DNA of 64,000 nucleotides, from NCBI GenBank assembly GCA_026708035.1, contig JAPOVQ010000009.1, positions 62,001 to 126,000 of the forward strand. The letters run 5' to 3'. This DNA is from Chloroflexota bacterium (GTDB lineage Bacteria; Chloroflexota; UBA11872). The translations under genes were made by a program, and so were the position numbers. Shown here one piece after another: positions 8,164 through 17,356 of the stretch. Positions within the stretch are counted from its first letter, which is position 1, and each line of letters opens with the position of its first letter. The notes below the pieces were generated by a model that was not told the origin of the DNA, ran no database searches, and saw only the letters and a program-made list of their open reading frames with translations.

Positions 8164-8814
8164 GTGCTGAGATTCGCCGAAGAAATCATGCTGCTCCTGC
8201 TCGACGACGAGGGCGGGGACTTCCTGCACGTCTCCGACTGGTCGCTGCGCTGTGCGTTGGCCGGTGCGGTGCTCATGGACCTGGCGTTGGAGAACCGCAT
8301 CGACACCGACCTCAAGCAGCTCGTCCTGGTCGATGCCACGCCCGTCGGGGATGACCTGCTCGACCCAACCCTCGAAAGAATCGCCGCGTCCGACGAGACG
8401 CGCGACGCCGCCCATTGGGTCCACCAGACGGCGCGCCAATCCGACCAGATCCGCGACCGCGCGCTGGCGCGTCTCACGGAGCACGGCATTCTCGAGCGCC
8501 GGGACGAGAGTTTCCTGTGGGTGTTCAAGTCGCGGCGCTATCCGGCGGTGGACGGCAAGGCCGATCGCGAAGTCAAGCTGCGGATCATGGGTGTGCTCTT
8601 CAGCGACGAGATCCCCGACCCGCGCGACATCGTCATCGTCTGCCTCGCCGAGGCCTGCGGCATCTTTCAAGCGCTGCTGTCCACGCGCGAGCTGACCACG
8701 GCGTCCGCGCGCATCGAGCAGGTGCGCAAGCTCGACCTGATCGGGCAGGCCATCTCGCAGGCCGTGTGGGATATCGAGACGTCCCTGGCCATGGCCATGC
8801 ACCCGCCCATGTAG
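8164..8814 (+). CDS. GPP34-family (GOLPH3-like) protein
   Basis: This 216-residue protein opens with FAEEIMLLLLDDEGG, the hallmark start of the GPP34 fold. The rest is the expected all-helical body with a KSRRYPAVD segment and a final amphipathic helix. In eukaryotes the family binds phosphatidylinositol 4-phosphate at the Golgi. In bacteria the role is unknown, though peripheral membrane association is plausible. GTG 8164 is preceded by AAGGAG about 9 bases upstream. Confidence 0.78.
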   Translation: MLRFAEEIMLLLLDDEGGDFLHVSDWSLRCALAGAVLMDLALENRIDTDLKQLVLVDATPVGDDLLDPTLERIAASDETRDAAHWVHQTARQSDQIRDRALARLTEHGILERRDESFLWVFKSRRYPAVDGKADREVKLRIMGVLFSDEIPDPRDIVIVCLAEACGIFQALLSTRELTTASARIEQVRKLDLIGQAISQAVWDIETSLAMAMHPPM

Positions 8815-8841
8815 CAGCCGCCTCCGGGCGGCGGTGTGTGG

Positions 8842-10530
8842 CTAGGGCGAAAAGACGCTCGTCACGGCGCCCGCGCTCGCCGACGAGACTTGCGCGGCGT
8901 ACTTGGCCATCACCCCGCCGGGATAGCGCGCCGGCGGCGGCGACCAGGCCGCCAGGCGCTCCGCGATCTCGTCGTCCGACAGCGCCACCTCCAGGCGGCG
9001 GCCCACGGGGTCGAGGGTGATGCGCTCGCCGTCGCGCACGATGGCAATGGGCCCGCCGTGCGCGGCCTCCGGCGCCACGTGCCCCACCATGCGTCCGTGA
9101 GAGGCGCCCGAAAACCGGCCGTCAGTCATCAGGGCCACGGAGTCACCTAGGCCGGCGCCCTGCAGCGCGCCGGTCACCTGCAGCATCTCGCGCATGCCGG
9201 GTCCGCCCACCGGCCCCTCATAGCGAATCACCACGAAATCGCCGGGCGCGATCTCGCCCGCCTCCAGCGCCGCGTAGCACGCGGCCTCGCCGTCGAAGAC
9301 TCGCGCCGGTCCGCTGAATGGCGTCTGTTCCTGTCCCGAGACCTTCGCGACGCAGCCGTCGGGAGCCAGATTGCCGCGCAGAATGGCAATCCCGCCGCTG
9401 GCCTTCACCGGCGCGTCGATGCTCTTGATCACGTCGCCGGCGGCGTCCGACCGCTCTGCGGCGGCCGCTATCTCCGCCACTGTCCGACCATCCACGTTCC
9501 GCGCGTCCGCATGCAGCAGGTCGCGCGACGCCAGCTCGGCGGCGATGACGGACAGGCCGCCGGCCGCATGGACGTCCGATGCCACGAAGCGTCCGGTGGG
9601 CTTGAGGTCGGTGATGATCGGCGTGCGCTCGGCGATGCGGTCGAAATCCTCGAGTTCGAGGTCAACGCCCGCCTCGTGAGCAATGGCCATCAGGTGCAGC
9701 ACGGCGTTGGTGGAACCGCCGGTAGCCGCCAACGAGGCGATGGCGTTCTCCATGGACGCGCGGGTGATCACGTCGCGCGGGCGCACGTCGCGCCGCAGCA
9801 GGTCGACCGCCAGCTCGCCGGAGGCGACCGCCGCCTCGGCCTTGGCGGCGTTCGTCGCGGGAACCGCGTTGGCGCCCGCCGGGCTAATCCCTAGGAACTC
9901 CAGCGCCGTGGCCATGGTGTTGGCGGTGAACTGCCCGCCGCACGCACCGGCGCCGGGACAGGCGGCGTCCTCGATGGCCAACAGCTCGGCGTCGTCGATG
10001 CGCCCGGCGGCGTGCGTGCCCACGCCTTCGAACACATCCTGGATCGTCACGTCGCGCCCCCGGTGAACCCCGGGCGCGATGCTGCCGGTATAGAACGCCA
10101 GCCCCGGCAGGTTGAGCCGCGCCAGCACCATCGCGCCGGCGGGAATGGTCTTGTCACAGCCGACGAGCACCACCAGCGCGTCGACGCAGTGCCCCCGCGC
10201 CGCCAGCTCGATGGAGTCGGCGATGACCTCGCGGCTCACCAGCGAAGCGCGCATGCCTTCGGTGCCCATCGCCACGCCGTCGGAGACGGAAATGGTGTTG
10301 ATCTCCACCGGCGTGCCGCCCGCCGCCCGCACCCCGGCCTTGACGTGCTCGGCCATTTCGCGGTGGTTGAAGTTGCACGGCATGGTCTCAATCCACTGGT
10401 GCGCCACGCCGATGATGGGACGCCGCAGATCCTCGTCGGTAAAGCCGATGGCCTTGAGCATGGAGCGTGCGGGGGCGCGCGCCGGGCCTTGGGTCATGGC
10501 GGCGCTGTTCGGTCGCGGCAGCGGAGGCAT
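8842..10530 (-). CDS. ilvD: Dihydroxy-acid dehydratase
   Basis: This 562-residue enzyme dehydrates 2,3-dihydroxy-3-methyl acids to 2-keto acids, the third common step of valine, isoleucine and leucine biosynthesis. The three conserved iron-sulfur ligands are visible: C52 ([10 protein letters not shown]), C125 (VGCDKTIP) and C197 (CPGAGACGG). The region [16 protein letters not shown] at 15-30 matches the family N-terminus. AAGGA lies about 7 bases upstream of ATG 10530. It stands alone with no other branched-chain genes nearby. Confidence 0.96.
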   Translation of the reverse strand: MPPLPRPNSAAMTQGPARAPARSMLKAIGFTDEDLRRPIIGVAHQWIETMPCNFNHREMAEHVKAGVRAAGGTPVEINTISVSDGVAMGTEGMRASLVSREVIADSIELAARGHCVDALVVLVGCDKTIPAGAMVLARLNLPGLAFYTGSIAPGVHRGRDVTIQDVFEGVGTHAAGRIDDAELLAIEDAACPGAGACGGQFTANTMATALEFLGISPAGANAVPATNAAKAEAAVASGELAVDLLRRDVRPRDVITRASMENAIASLAATGGSTNAVLHLMAIAHEAGVDLELEDFDRIAERTPIITDLKPTGRFVASDVHAAGGLSVIAAELASRDLLHADARNVDGRTVAEIAAAAERSDAAGDVIKSIDAPVKASGGIAILRGNLAPDGCVAKVSGQEQTPFSGPARVFDGEAACYAALEAGEIAPGDFVVIRYEGPVGGPGMREMLQVTGALQGAGLGDSVALMTDGRFSGASHGRMVGHVAPEAAHGGPIAIVRDGERITLDPVGRRLEVALSDDEIAERLAAWSPPPARYPGGVMAKYAAQVSSASAGAVTSVFSP

Positions 10531-11001
10531 GGCAGGTCCTTCGAAGAGTCAGGAAAATGGCCGCGGGCCAGTGCCCGCGACCGGTGGTGCGCTGAGTCGC
10601 ACCGTCACGAATGATATATCCCGCAGCGCGACCGGGTAGCGAGTCATACCGGTTTCGTCAATCCGGCGGACGGAAACTCTGGCGTGACCCCTCCGTCACT
10701 CCGGCGAAGAGCCTGCCCCGTACTCGATACGGGGCCGGAATCCAGGTCCCCGCCCGCTGGCGACCGGCGCAGGGACAACCCTCGCGGCTGCCCGGCCCGA
10801 GCCCATCCGCGTAGGGGCACCCCTCGTGGGCGCCCGTTCGCGATCTCCCGAGCCAGCCGCCCCGGTCCGGTCCCCTCTCCCTCGACTTCCGCTCTTTCCA
10901 CCTGGTAGGGGGAGGGCTGGGGAGGGGGTCAGAGCCTGCCCCGAGTCGATTCGGAGGTGAGGGGGTTCCCCACCCACAGCCCCGCCGACCGCCTCGTCCC
11001 G
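10531..11001. other. Long intergenic region with degenerate dispersed repeats
   Basis: No gene is visible in 470 bases. A variant of family B spans about 10688-10750 (CTCCGGCGAAGAGCCTG ... GGCCGGAATCCAG), interrupted by a small CCCCGTA/TACGGGG hairpin. A family A variant with a long loop spans 10869-10930. The AGAGCCTGCCCC block seen here recurs near 35031, so these elements form composite repeats. A TATATC stretch near 10615 could be part of the ilvD promoter, but no matching -35 box is evident. Confidence 0.6.
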
Positions 11002-11316
11002 TCAATCCTGGTGAAACAGCTCCTCCAGCATCTCCAGCGGCACCAGGCCCGAACTCATGTCCACGTCCAGGATGTCCGTGTGCAGGTCCTGCCAGCGCAG
11101 CTGGGACTCCGACTTCGCCAGGTATTCCGTCGCCGCGTCCCAGTCGTCGCACTCCAACAGGCCGATGGCGTGGTGGCCGAAGAGCACGATGGTGTAGTTG
11201 CGAATGCCCGCGACGGTATTCTCGGCCAGCAATTCGGGCCACACGTTGGCGTGAGTCTCCCGGTAGGCGTCGATCTTGTCGGGCTTGATCGGCAGGGCAA
11301 AGGCGATGCGCGGCAT
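11002..11316 (-). CDS. L-rhamnose mutarotase-like protein
   Basis: This 104-residue single-domain protein is of the RhaM/RhaU (DUF718) ferredoxin-like fold. The start PRIAFALPIKPDKIDAYRETH, the IRNYTIVLFG strand and a late WQDLHTDIL are typical. The family interconverts rhamnose anomers, and the gene fits with the GH78-type rhamnosidase later in the window, although they are 41 kb apart. ATG 11316 has GGAG 7 bases upstream. TATATA just upstream could be the -10 box. It diverges from nudC with 51 bases between start codons. Confidence 0.82.
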   Translation of the reverse strand: MPRIAFALPIKPDKIDAYRETHANVWPELLAENTVAGIRNYTIVLFGHHAIGLLECDDWDAATEYLAKSESQLRWQDLHTDILDVDMSSGLVPLEMLEELFHQD

Positions 11317-11367
11317 GACGTTCTCCAGCACCAGATATATAGCCGCTAGCAGCATGCGTCGCCGCCG

Positions 11368-12279
11368 GTGACTCGTCCACACACCTTTAGCGGAAACCGG
11401 CTGGACCGCGCCGAGCGCGAGCGGCGCGACCCGGCCTGGATCGCGCGGCGCGAGCGTGATCCCGCCAGCGTCTTCCTGCCGTTACGCCGCCTGGACGTCC
11501 TGGTGCGCGAAACCACCGCCACGCGCCTGGACTGGCGCCCGGGCCGCTGGCTGGCCGAAATGCGGGTGGACGGGCCGCGCTATCTGCTGGGGATCTCCGG
11601 CGGTGTGGCCCACTTCGCGGTGGACGTTTCGGACCATCCCGACGATCTCGACCAGGACCGCGAGCAGCGCTTCGCCGAGCTGCGCGAGGCTGCGGGGCTG
11701 CTCCCGGCGACCGAGGCCGGAATCGCCGCGCAGGCCCGGGCCAACGTGGACTGGCACGCGCGTCACCGGTTTTGCGGTGCGTGCGGTCACCCCACCGCGC
11801 CGCAGCGCGGCGGCCAGTCGCGCAAGTGCGGGCACTGCGGCATGGAGCACTTCCCGCGCACGGACCCAGTGGTGATCGTGGTTGTCGCCGACGGCGATCG
11901 CTGCCTGCTTGGGCAATCCCACGGACGGCTGTCGAGCCAGCGCATGTTCTCCGCGCTGGCCGGGTTCATGGACCAGGGCGAATCCATCGAGGAAGCCGTG
12001 CGGCGCGAGGTGGCCGAAGAATCCGGCGTCCAGGTCGGCGCGGTGCGCTACCACTCGTCGCAACCCTGGCCGTTTCCCTCGTCCCTGATGATCGGCTGCC
12101 ACGCCGACGCGCTCACGTTTGACCCGCGCCCCGACGACGTCGAAATGCAGGCCGTCCGCTGGTTCGACCGGGACCAGGTCCTCCGCGCCCTCGCCGGCGC
12201 CGATCCCCACCTCCGCGTCCCCGGCGAGTACGCCATCGCCCACCACCTCATCCGCGCCTGGGCGGAGGGGGAAATCTAA
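11368..12279 (+). CDS. nudC: NAD+/NADH pyrophosphatase (Nudix)
   Basis: This 303-residue NudC-type hydrolase cleaves NADH and, in better-studied homologues, removes NAD caps from RNA. The order is classical: N-terminal domain, four-cysteine zinc ribbon (C136, C139, C154, C157), Nudix box at about 199-221 with its REVAEESG core, and the NudC signature SQPWPFPSS at 231-239. The start is GTG 11368 and translation initiation is leader-poor. It is divergent from the rhamnose mutarotase-like gene. Confidence 0.95.
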   Translation: MTRPHTFSGNRLDRAERERRDPAWIARRERDPASVFLPLRRLDVLVRETTATRLDWRPGRWLAEMRVDGPRYLLGISGGVAHFAVDVSDHPDDLDQDREQRFAELREAAGLLPATEAGIAAQARANVDWHARHRFCGACGHPTAPQRGGQSRKCGHCGMEHFPRTDPVVIVVVADGDRCLLGQSHGRLSSQRMFSALAGFMDQGESIEEAVRREVAEESGVQVGAVRYHSSQPWPFPSSLMIGCHADALTFDPRPDDVEMQAVRWFDRDQVLRALAGADPHLRVPGEYAIAHHLIRAWAEGEI

Positions 12280-12373
12280 CCGGCGGCGTCACTTCGAGGG
12301 CAATGGTGATCTACCCACCGCCGCGGCACTGCGGTGTGCATAGAATTGTTTGAGCGTCTACAGGCAATCATCC

Positions 12374-13000
12374 ATGGACCGCGTGTTCATCTACTGGGAT
12401 AACTCAAACATCTTTCACGAGGCGCAGCGCCTTGCCGAAGAACGGGGCGAAGGACCCGACGCCCGCTACCGGGTGCGCATCAATTTCGACAACATTCTGC
12501 GCCTCGCGCACGCCGACCGGCCGCTCGAGCGCGCGGTTGCCGCCGGGTCCATTCCTCCGGAAATGCGGCATCTATGGAATCGAATGGAAGGCGCTGGGGT
12601 GGAAGTGCGGCTGTTTGACCGCGGCAGCCCCAACCGCGGCGAACAGGACATGCCCGACCGGTTGTTGCAATTGCGCATGCTCGAAGACGCGCTGGATTAC
12701 AATGGCGATCCGGGCATCGCGGTGCTGCTGACGGGCGACGGCGCGGGCTATCTAGAAGGGGCGGGCTTTCACAGCACACTCGAACGCATGCACAATCGCG
12801 GTTGGCGGATCGAGGTCCTCTCATGGGCGCACTCTTGCAACCAGCGAATGCGGGGCTGGGCCGAGCACAACGGCGTGTTTGTTGCGCTGGACGATTTCTA
12901 TGACGCGATTACGTTCATGGAGCCGTCCCAGCCCGGATTCGAATTGGCGCGAGCGCGAGACTCGGCGGACTTGGACCTTTCGCAGCGACTGATTGCCTGA
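12374..13000 (+). CDS. NYN-domain (PIN-like) putative ribonuclease
   Basis: The 208-residue protein starts with VFIYWDNSN, the first acidic cluster of NYN domains, and continues to AVLLTGDGAGY, the second conserved acidic strand. The fold is PIN-like and many relatives are metal-dependent RNases; activity here is inferred. TAGAAT at 12341-12346 could be a -10 box. It lies 68 bp upstream of a HigA-type antitoxin gene with no HigB in between, so a link to that regulator is possible but unproven. Confidence 0.78.
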   Translation: MDRVFIYWDNSNIFHEAQRLAEERGEGPDARYRVRINFDNILRLAHADRPLERAVAAGSIPPEMRHLWNRMEGAGVEVRLFDRGSPNRGEQDMPDRLLQLRMLEDALDYNGDPGIAVLLTGDGAGYLEGAGFHSTLERMHNRGWRIEVLSWAHSCNQRMRGWAEHNGVFVALDDFYDAITFMEPSQPGFELARARDSADLDLSQRLIA

Positions 13001-13034
13001 TAGCTGATTTCGAGCACCCATCGTGTCCTTCGAT

Positions 13035-13048
13035 GTCAACTCGTTGAC
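13035..13048 (+). promoter_or_regulatory. Inverted repeat in front of the HigA-type gene
   Basis: GTCAACTCGTTGAC is a perfect 6-bp inverted repeat with a 2-base centre, ending 20 bp before the ATG at 13069. Its position suits an autoregulatory operator for the HTH protein. Confidence 0.45.
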
Positions 13049-13068
13049 TGCCCTAGCAGGACAGACAC

Positions 13069-13365
13069 ATGCCCATGAAGAATCCACCGCATCCGGGGCT
13101 GTCGGTGCGGTTCGATTGCCTGGCGCCGCTGGATCTGAGCGTCACGGAGGCGGCAAGGCGCTTGGGCGTCAGCCGCAAACAGCTGTCGGATGTCGTGAAC
13201 GGTCGCTCCGGGATCTCACCCGAGATGGCGATCCGCCTGGACAAGGCCTTCGGGGGCGGCGCTGCCGCGTGGTACCAGCTACAGGCCTCCTACGACCTGG
13301 CCCAAGCGATGCAGCGGTCGGATGACATCCACGTCGCACCGATTCACGCTGAGGTCCAGCGATGA
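13069..13365 (+). CDS. HigA-family antitoxin-like HTH protein (solitary)
   Basis: This 98-residue protein contains the XRE-type helix-turn-helix of HigA antidotes: [20 protein letters not shown] followed by [19 protein letters not shown] and [13 protein letters not shown]. HigA normally follows a HigB toxin gene, but here the upstream neighbour is a NYN gene and no HigB frame is present. Its stop overlaps the start of a small Phd-like frame (ATGA). AGGA lies 8 bases upstream of the ATG. It may be an orphan transcriptional repressor. Confidence 0.82.
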   Translation: MPMKNPPHPGLSVRFDCLAPLDLSVTEAARRLGVSRKQLSDVVNGRSGISPEMAIRLDKAFGGGAAAWYQLQASYDLAQAMQRSDDIHVAPIHAEVQR

Positions 13366-13535
13366 CAACCTGCCGGCGCAACGTGCCCGTGGTCGAATCA
13401 CCTCCCCTTCCCAAGCCACCCAGAAAGTCGCGGCCGGTGGCGATCGACCACAGGATGAGAATTCCGGTCAGCTTCTTCGAGCCGCTTCCGCGGCATCTCA
13501 TTGCCGCATTTCAGGGAGACGCTGACCCGGCGTGA
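13362..13535 (+). pseudogene. Stub of a Phd-type antitoxin (57 codons)
   Basis: The frame starts at ATG overlapping the HigA stop and ends at TGA 13533-13535. Residues 32-57 read MRIPVSFFEPLPRHLIAAFQ and onward, which resembles the toxin-binding C-terminus of Phd/YefM antitoxins that partner PIN toxins. The DNA-binding N-terminal half is missing. Either a truncated remnant fused to a new start, or a very short stand-alone peptide. Confidence 0.5.
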
Positions 13536-13555
13536 ATCTGCTACTGGGTACCTGA
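13532..13555 (+). pseudogene. First codons of a PIN-domain toxin
   Basis: GTG 13532 overlaps the stop of the Phd-like stub (GTGA), and the codons read V-N-L-L-L-G-T-stop. PIN toxins paired with Phd antitoxins usually begin M-N-L-L-L-D-T-H. Only seven codons remain, so the toxin is lost. Confidence 0.4.
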
Positions 13556-13580
13556 GAGGCGCAGTTGAAGGCGTACCCGA

Positions 13581-13819
13581 ATGGCTGACGTCCTAATTGT
13601 ACCGTTCAACAGCGGGGACAACGCCTTCCTGGCGGTCGGCAACGACCGGGACGATCTGCGGGTCTGGCACATCGACGATGGGGTCCTGAGGGAAACCCGG
13701 TCGCGCTTTCCCGGCTGCTTGCGCTTTTGCCCTACGCCGATTTCGGGGAGTGGGAAACGGGCGATTGGAACGATTCGGCCAGCCGTTACACCGTCATTCG
13801 CCTGCGTCCCCACGAATGA
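13581..13819 (+). pseudogene. Short gene of unknown function with a frameshift
   Basis: The first part reads well from ATG 13581 (VPFNSGDNAFLAVGNDRD, then RVWHIDDGVLRE) and becomes unlikely after about 13690. In a second frame it continues as LPYADFGEWETGDWNDSASR and ends at TGA 13817-13819. Joining the frames gives about 80 plausible residues. The break could be a decayed gene or a single indel in the assembly. The family is not recognised. Confidence 0.4.
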
Positions 13820-14025
13820 CCACTGCCACCGAGCGCTCGCCTTCCCGCAGGTGGCCCCTCGCGCACCACGTCGTCAGCTAGCGGCCGCGACGCACATACC
13901 GCCGTGTCCGACTTGACTAATCAGCCGCTGGCGACGGGAAAACTCACGTTCGCGACTCGCAACGGTAGAACCGTACCCCGTACTATTGGCACACGGTCCC
14001 AGACTCCAACGGCGGAGTGGTTCAA

Positions 14026-16122
14026 ATGGGCGGCATCCTGCGCGGACGGCTGATTCTCCTGGTCCTGATTCTCGGCGTCGCCGCGGCGGCGCTCGCCTGC
14101 GGCGACACTGCCGAAGCTCCGCCGGTCGAAACGATCGTCACCGTCACGGTGGAAGTCCCGGTCGAGGTCGAGAAGGTCGTTGAGGTCGAGAAGGTCGTCG
14201 AAGTCGAGAAGATCGTGGAAGTCGAGCGCGTCGTCGAGGCCACCCCGACCGCGGCAGCGCCCGCCGAAGCCGCGGCGCCCACCGGTCCGGCCATCTACAA
14301 GATGGGGCTGTTCGAGGATCCGATATCGCGCAACGTCTGGAACTACCTGGGCGGACCGGCAGGGTCGGTCTGGACCGGATACGTCATCGGCGGGTACGCC
14401 ACGCAGCTCTACGGCTATTCCGACCAGCGATTCGACTGGGTCCCGGTGGCCGCGGACGGCTTTCCGACGGCATTGGCCCAGGAGACCGTCGACGGCGTCG
14501 AGTTCTGGACCACCGAGGTCTCGCTCAAGCAAGGCGTCACCTGGAGCGACGGCGAGGAGCTGACGGCGGACGACTTCGTCTTCACGGTCAACACCGTCAT
14601 GGACCTGCAGCTCGGCGGAAACTGGGCTCAGCTGGTGGACTCCGCGTTCGTCGATCGGGCGGAGGCGCTCGACAGCCATCGGCTGAAGATCTATTTCAAG
14701 TCGACCGACGCCGACGGGAATCCGCAGACGCCCGGCCTCAGCGTGTGGCAGTTCGGCCTGGCCTTCATGCCGATTCTCCCTGAGCACTACTGGGCGCCCG
14801 TGGTGGAGCAAGCCAAGCAGGCCGGCACCGCGCCCCAGCAGATCGAAGCCCTGTTCGCGCACGTACCCGACGGCGAGCCCACCGCCGGCGGTCTGGCGTT
14901 TCGCCAGTGGGAGCCGGGCGCGTTCTTTGAAAACGAGACGGTCTCGAGTCATTTCCAGATGGGCGCCGTCGTCACGGAGTTCGCCAACGGCGCCTACCGG
15001 GAGACCAACGAACGACTCGGCTACAGCGAGGTCGCGTACGGCGAGGCCACCGGCGACACGGTTCTGGAGTTCGAGGTCGGTCCGCACTTCGAGACGGAGA
15101 TCTTCAGCATCTACGGCAACCAGGACTCGGCGATCCTCGCCCTGACCACGGGCGACATCGACTTCCTCTTCAACCCACTGGGTCTGGAGAAGGGCTTTCT
15201 GGACCGCGTTCGGCAAGCGCCTGACCTGGAAGTCGTGACCAACCTCGATAACGGCGTCTTCTACCTGGGCTTCAACACCCGCAAGGGGCCCATGAGCTTC
15301 CGGGAGTTCCGGCAAGCCGTGGCGACCATGATCGACAAGGAATTCGTCGCGCAGTCGATTCTTCAGGACGCCGCGATTCCCATGTACGCCATGGTCCCCG
15401 AAGGCAACGCCTTCTGGCACAACGACGCCACGTCCAAGATCGGCCAGGGGCTGAGCCTGGGCGAGCGCATCGCGCAGGCGGTCGAGCTTCTAAAGAGCGC
15501 GGGGTTCACCTATGAGCAGGAGCCCGAGGTCGGCGAGGACGGCGAATTCGTCTCCTCGCCCGGCAGGGGCCTGCGCATGCCCGACGGGTCGGAGATCCCA
15601 CAGCTCGAGTTGATCGCGCCGAGCGCCGGCTACGACCCCCTGCGGTCCACCTTCGCCATCTGGATCGAGCGCTGGCTCAACGACCTGGGCATTCCGGTTC
15701 GAGCGCAGCTGGTGGGATTCAACGTCCTCGTCGACCGGCTCTTCAGCGAGACGGTGGCCGAAGACCTCGACATGTGGATCCTTGGCTGGGGCTTCAGCAT
15801 CTTCCCCAACTACCTGGAGAACATCTTCCACAGCCGCCACGCCCCAGAGAACGAGGAGGGCGGCTACAACTGGGGCGGCTACGGCAACCCCGAGTACGAT
15901 GCGCTGGCCTTTGCCCTGCTGTCCGAGACCACCATCGAGGGCGCCCGGGAACTGGTCTACCAGATGCAGGAACTGCTCGCCGACGACCTGCCCTACGTGA
16001 CGCTGTTCACCACGCCGAAAATCGATGTGTTCCGACCCACGCGGGTCGAGTACCCCTATACCTCGGTGCTCGGCGGCATGGCGCAGCAACAAGGGCTGCA
16101 ACACGTCGTGCTGCTCAAGTAG
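14026..16122 (+). CDS. ABC-type peptide/opine solute-binding lipoprotein (SBP family 5)
   Basis: This roughly 700-residue extracellular receptor has a signal peptide with lipobox AALAC (C25), then a spacer of repeated V-E-V-E-K units (residues about 40-70) that holds it off the membrane. The SBP_bac_5 fold follows, with the family segment GVTWSDGEELTADDFVFT. It delivers oligopeptides or similar solutes to the permeases encoded next. ATG 14026 is preferred to GTG 14017 because GGAG lies 8 bases upstream. It is first in a six-gene operon; TACTAT at 13981 may be a -10 box. Confidence 0.92.
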   Translation: MGGILRGRLILLVLILGVAAAALACGDTAEAPPVETIVTVTVEVPVEVEKVVEVEKVVEVEKIVEVERVVEATPTAAAPAEAAAPTGPAIYKMGLFEDPISRNVWNYLGGPAGSVWTGYVIGGYATQLYGYSDQRFDWVPVAADGFPTALAQETVDGVEFWTTEVSLKQGVTWSDGEELTADDFVFTVNTVMDLQLGGNWAQLVDSAFVDRAEALDSHRLKIYFKSTDADGNPQTPGLSVWQFGLAFMPILPEHYWAPVVEQAKQAGTAPQQIEALFAHVPDGEPTAGGLAFRQWEPGAFFENETVSSHFQMGAVVTEFANGAYRETNERLGYSEVAYGEATGDTVLEFEVGPHFETEIFSIYGNQDSAILALTTGDIDFLFNPLGLEKGFLDRVRQAPDLEVVTNLDNGVFYLGFNTRKGPMSFREFRQAVATMIDKEFVAQSILQDAAIPMYAMVPEGNAFWHNDATSKIGQGLSLGERIAQAVELLKSAGFTYEQEPEVGEDGEFVSSPGRGLRMPDGSEIPQLELIAPSAGYDPLRSTFAIWIERWLNDLGIPVRAQLVGFNVLVDRLFSETVAEDLDMWILGWGFSIFPNYLENIFHSRHAPENEEGGYNWGGYGNPEYDALAFALLSETTIEGARELVYQMQELLADDLPYVTLFTTPKIDVFRPTRVEYPYTSVLGGMAQQQGLQHVVLLK
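14155..14242 (+). repeat. In-frame short repeats encoding the V-E-V-E-K spacer
   Basis: Near-identical 18-bp units of the form GAGGTCGAGAAGGTCGT repeat about four times inside the solute-binding protein gene. They encode a charged repetitive linker between the lipid anchor and the folded domain, and are likely to vary in number between strains. Confidence 0.75.
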
Positions 16123-16204
16123 CGCTTGACCGCGCGAACCAGGCGGGCTGCATGGGCGTAGTCGCGGTGTCAGCGGCCGATTCGCGTTCGCGCAGGTGAC
16201 GTAG

Positions 16205-17356
16205 TTGGCCGCCTACCTCCTGCGTCGCACCGTCCAAATCCTGCTCACGCTCTTTGTCTTTCTGACCATCGTGTTCTTTCTCGTGAGCGCCCAGCCCGGC
16301 GACATCACCCGCCTGTACTCCATGGACCCCAGTCTCCCGCCGGAGACCCGCGCGAACCTCCAGGAGCTCTTTGGCGTCAACGAGCCGCTGTGGAAGCAGT
16401 ACCTGGTCCATCTCAAGAACACGGTCACCGGCAACTTCGGCGTCTCATTCAGCCTCTATCCGAGGACCGTTGGCGACGTGATCCTGGAGCGCCTGCCGCG
16501 CACGCTGGTGCTGTTCGCGACGGCGACCGTGATTTCCTTTTACCTCGGCTTCGCACTGGGCAAAATCATCGCCTGGCGCCGCGGCGGATGGGTCGAATAC
16601 ACCTCGACCATCGGCGGGGTCTCGCTGTATACGGTGTTCACCCCGTGGTTCGGCCTCATGATGATCTGGCTGTTCGCCTTCAAGGCCGGCTGGCTGCCCA
16701 TCGGCAAGTTCCTCGATCCGGTGGTATGGCGCGATTCGCCGACCGACTCGAACACGGTCTTCAACCTCATGCTGGCGACCGCCGCGATCCTCACGGTGGT
16801 CGTATTCGCGGTGGCAGTGGCGACCAAGAAGAAGCGCCTCGCCAAGGCGCCGCTCATTCAGGCGGGGACCGTCATCGCGGCTGCCGTGGCTGTGATCGGC
16901 GTGTGGCTGGCATCGGGCGTCGGATATCTCGCCCTGGACCTCGTCAAGCACATGATCCTGCCCATCGCCACGCTCACGCTGATCAGCTTTGCCGGAACCA
17001 TGCTCCTGACCCGCAACAGCATGCTGGAGGTGATTCGCGAGGACCACGTGATGGTGGCCCGGGCCAAGGGATTGCCCGAAAAGGTCGTGCGTGACAAGCA
17101 CGTCGCCCGCAATGCCCTCCTGCCGGTGGTCACCAGCTTCGTCTTCAGCCTCGCGTTCGCCATCGACGGCGGCGTCATCATTGAGTCCATCTTCTCCTGG
17201 CCCGGGATGGGGCAGACGCTCGTGTCGGCCACGGTCAGCGAGGACCTGCCGCTCGCTGTGGGCGCCTTCGTCTTCGTGGGCGTGTTCGTGCTCGTGGCGC
17301 ACCTGGCGGCCGATGTCCTCTACGCCTACCTCGACCCGCGAGTCCGCCACCGATGA
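16205..17356 (+). CDS. ABC transporter permease, DppB/OppB type
   Basis: This 383-residue inner-membrane protein begins YLLRRTVQILLTLFVFL, typical of DppB. It has about six membrane spans and the EAA loop ARAKGLPEKVVRDKHVARNA that contacts the ATPase. A central hydrophilic insert at about 195-225 (KKKRLAK) separates extra spans. TTG 16205 is the start, with AGGTGA about 5 bases upstream. The next permease overlaps its stop (ATGA), indicating translational coupling. Confidence 0.92.
   Translation: MAAYLLRRTVQILLTLFVFLTIVFFLVSAQPGDITRLYSMDPSLPPETRANLQELFGVNEPLWKQYLVHLKNTVTGNFGVSFSLYPRTVGDVILERLPRTLVLFATATVISFYLGFALGKIIAWRRGGWVEYTSTIGGVSLYTVFTPWFGLMMIWLFAFKAGWLPIGKFLDPVVWRDSPTDSNTVFNLMLATAAILTVVVFAVAVATKKKRLAKAPLIQAGTVIAAAVAVIGVWLASGVGYLALDLVKHMILPIATLTLISFAGTMLLTRNSMLEVIREDHVMVARAKGLPEKVVRDKHVARNALLPVVTSFVFSLAFAIDGGVIIESIFSWPGMGQTLVSATVSEDLPLAVGAFVFVGVFVLVAHLAADVLYAYLDPRVRHR

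Noticed and set aside
13001-13068. A HigB toxin gene upstream of the HigA-type gene
   Set aside because: Only 68 bases separate it from the NYN gene, too short for HigB in any frame.
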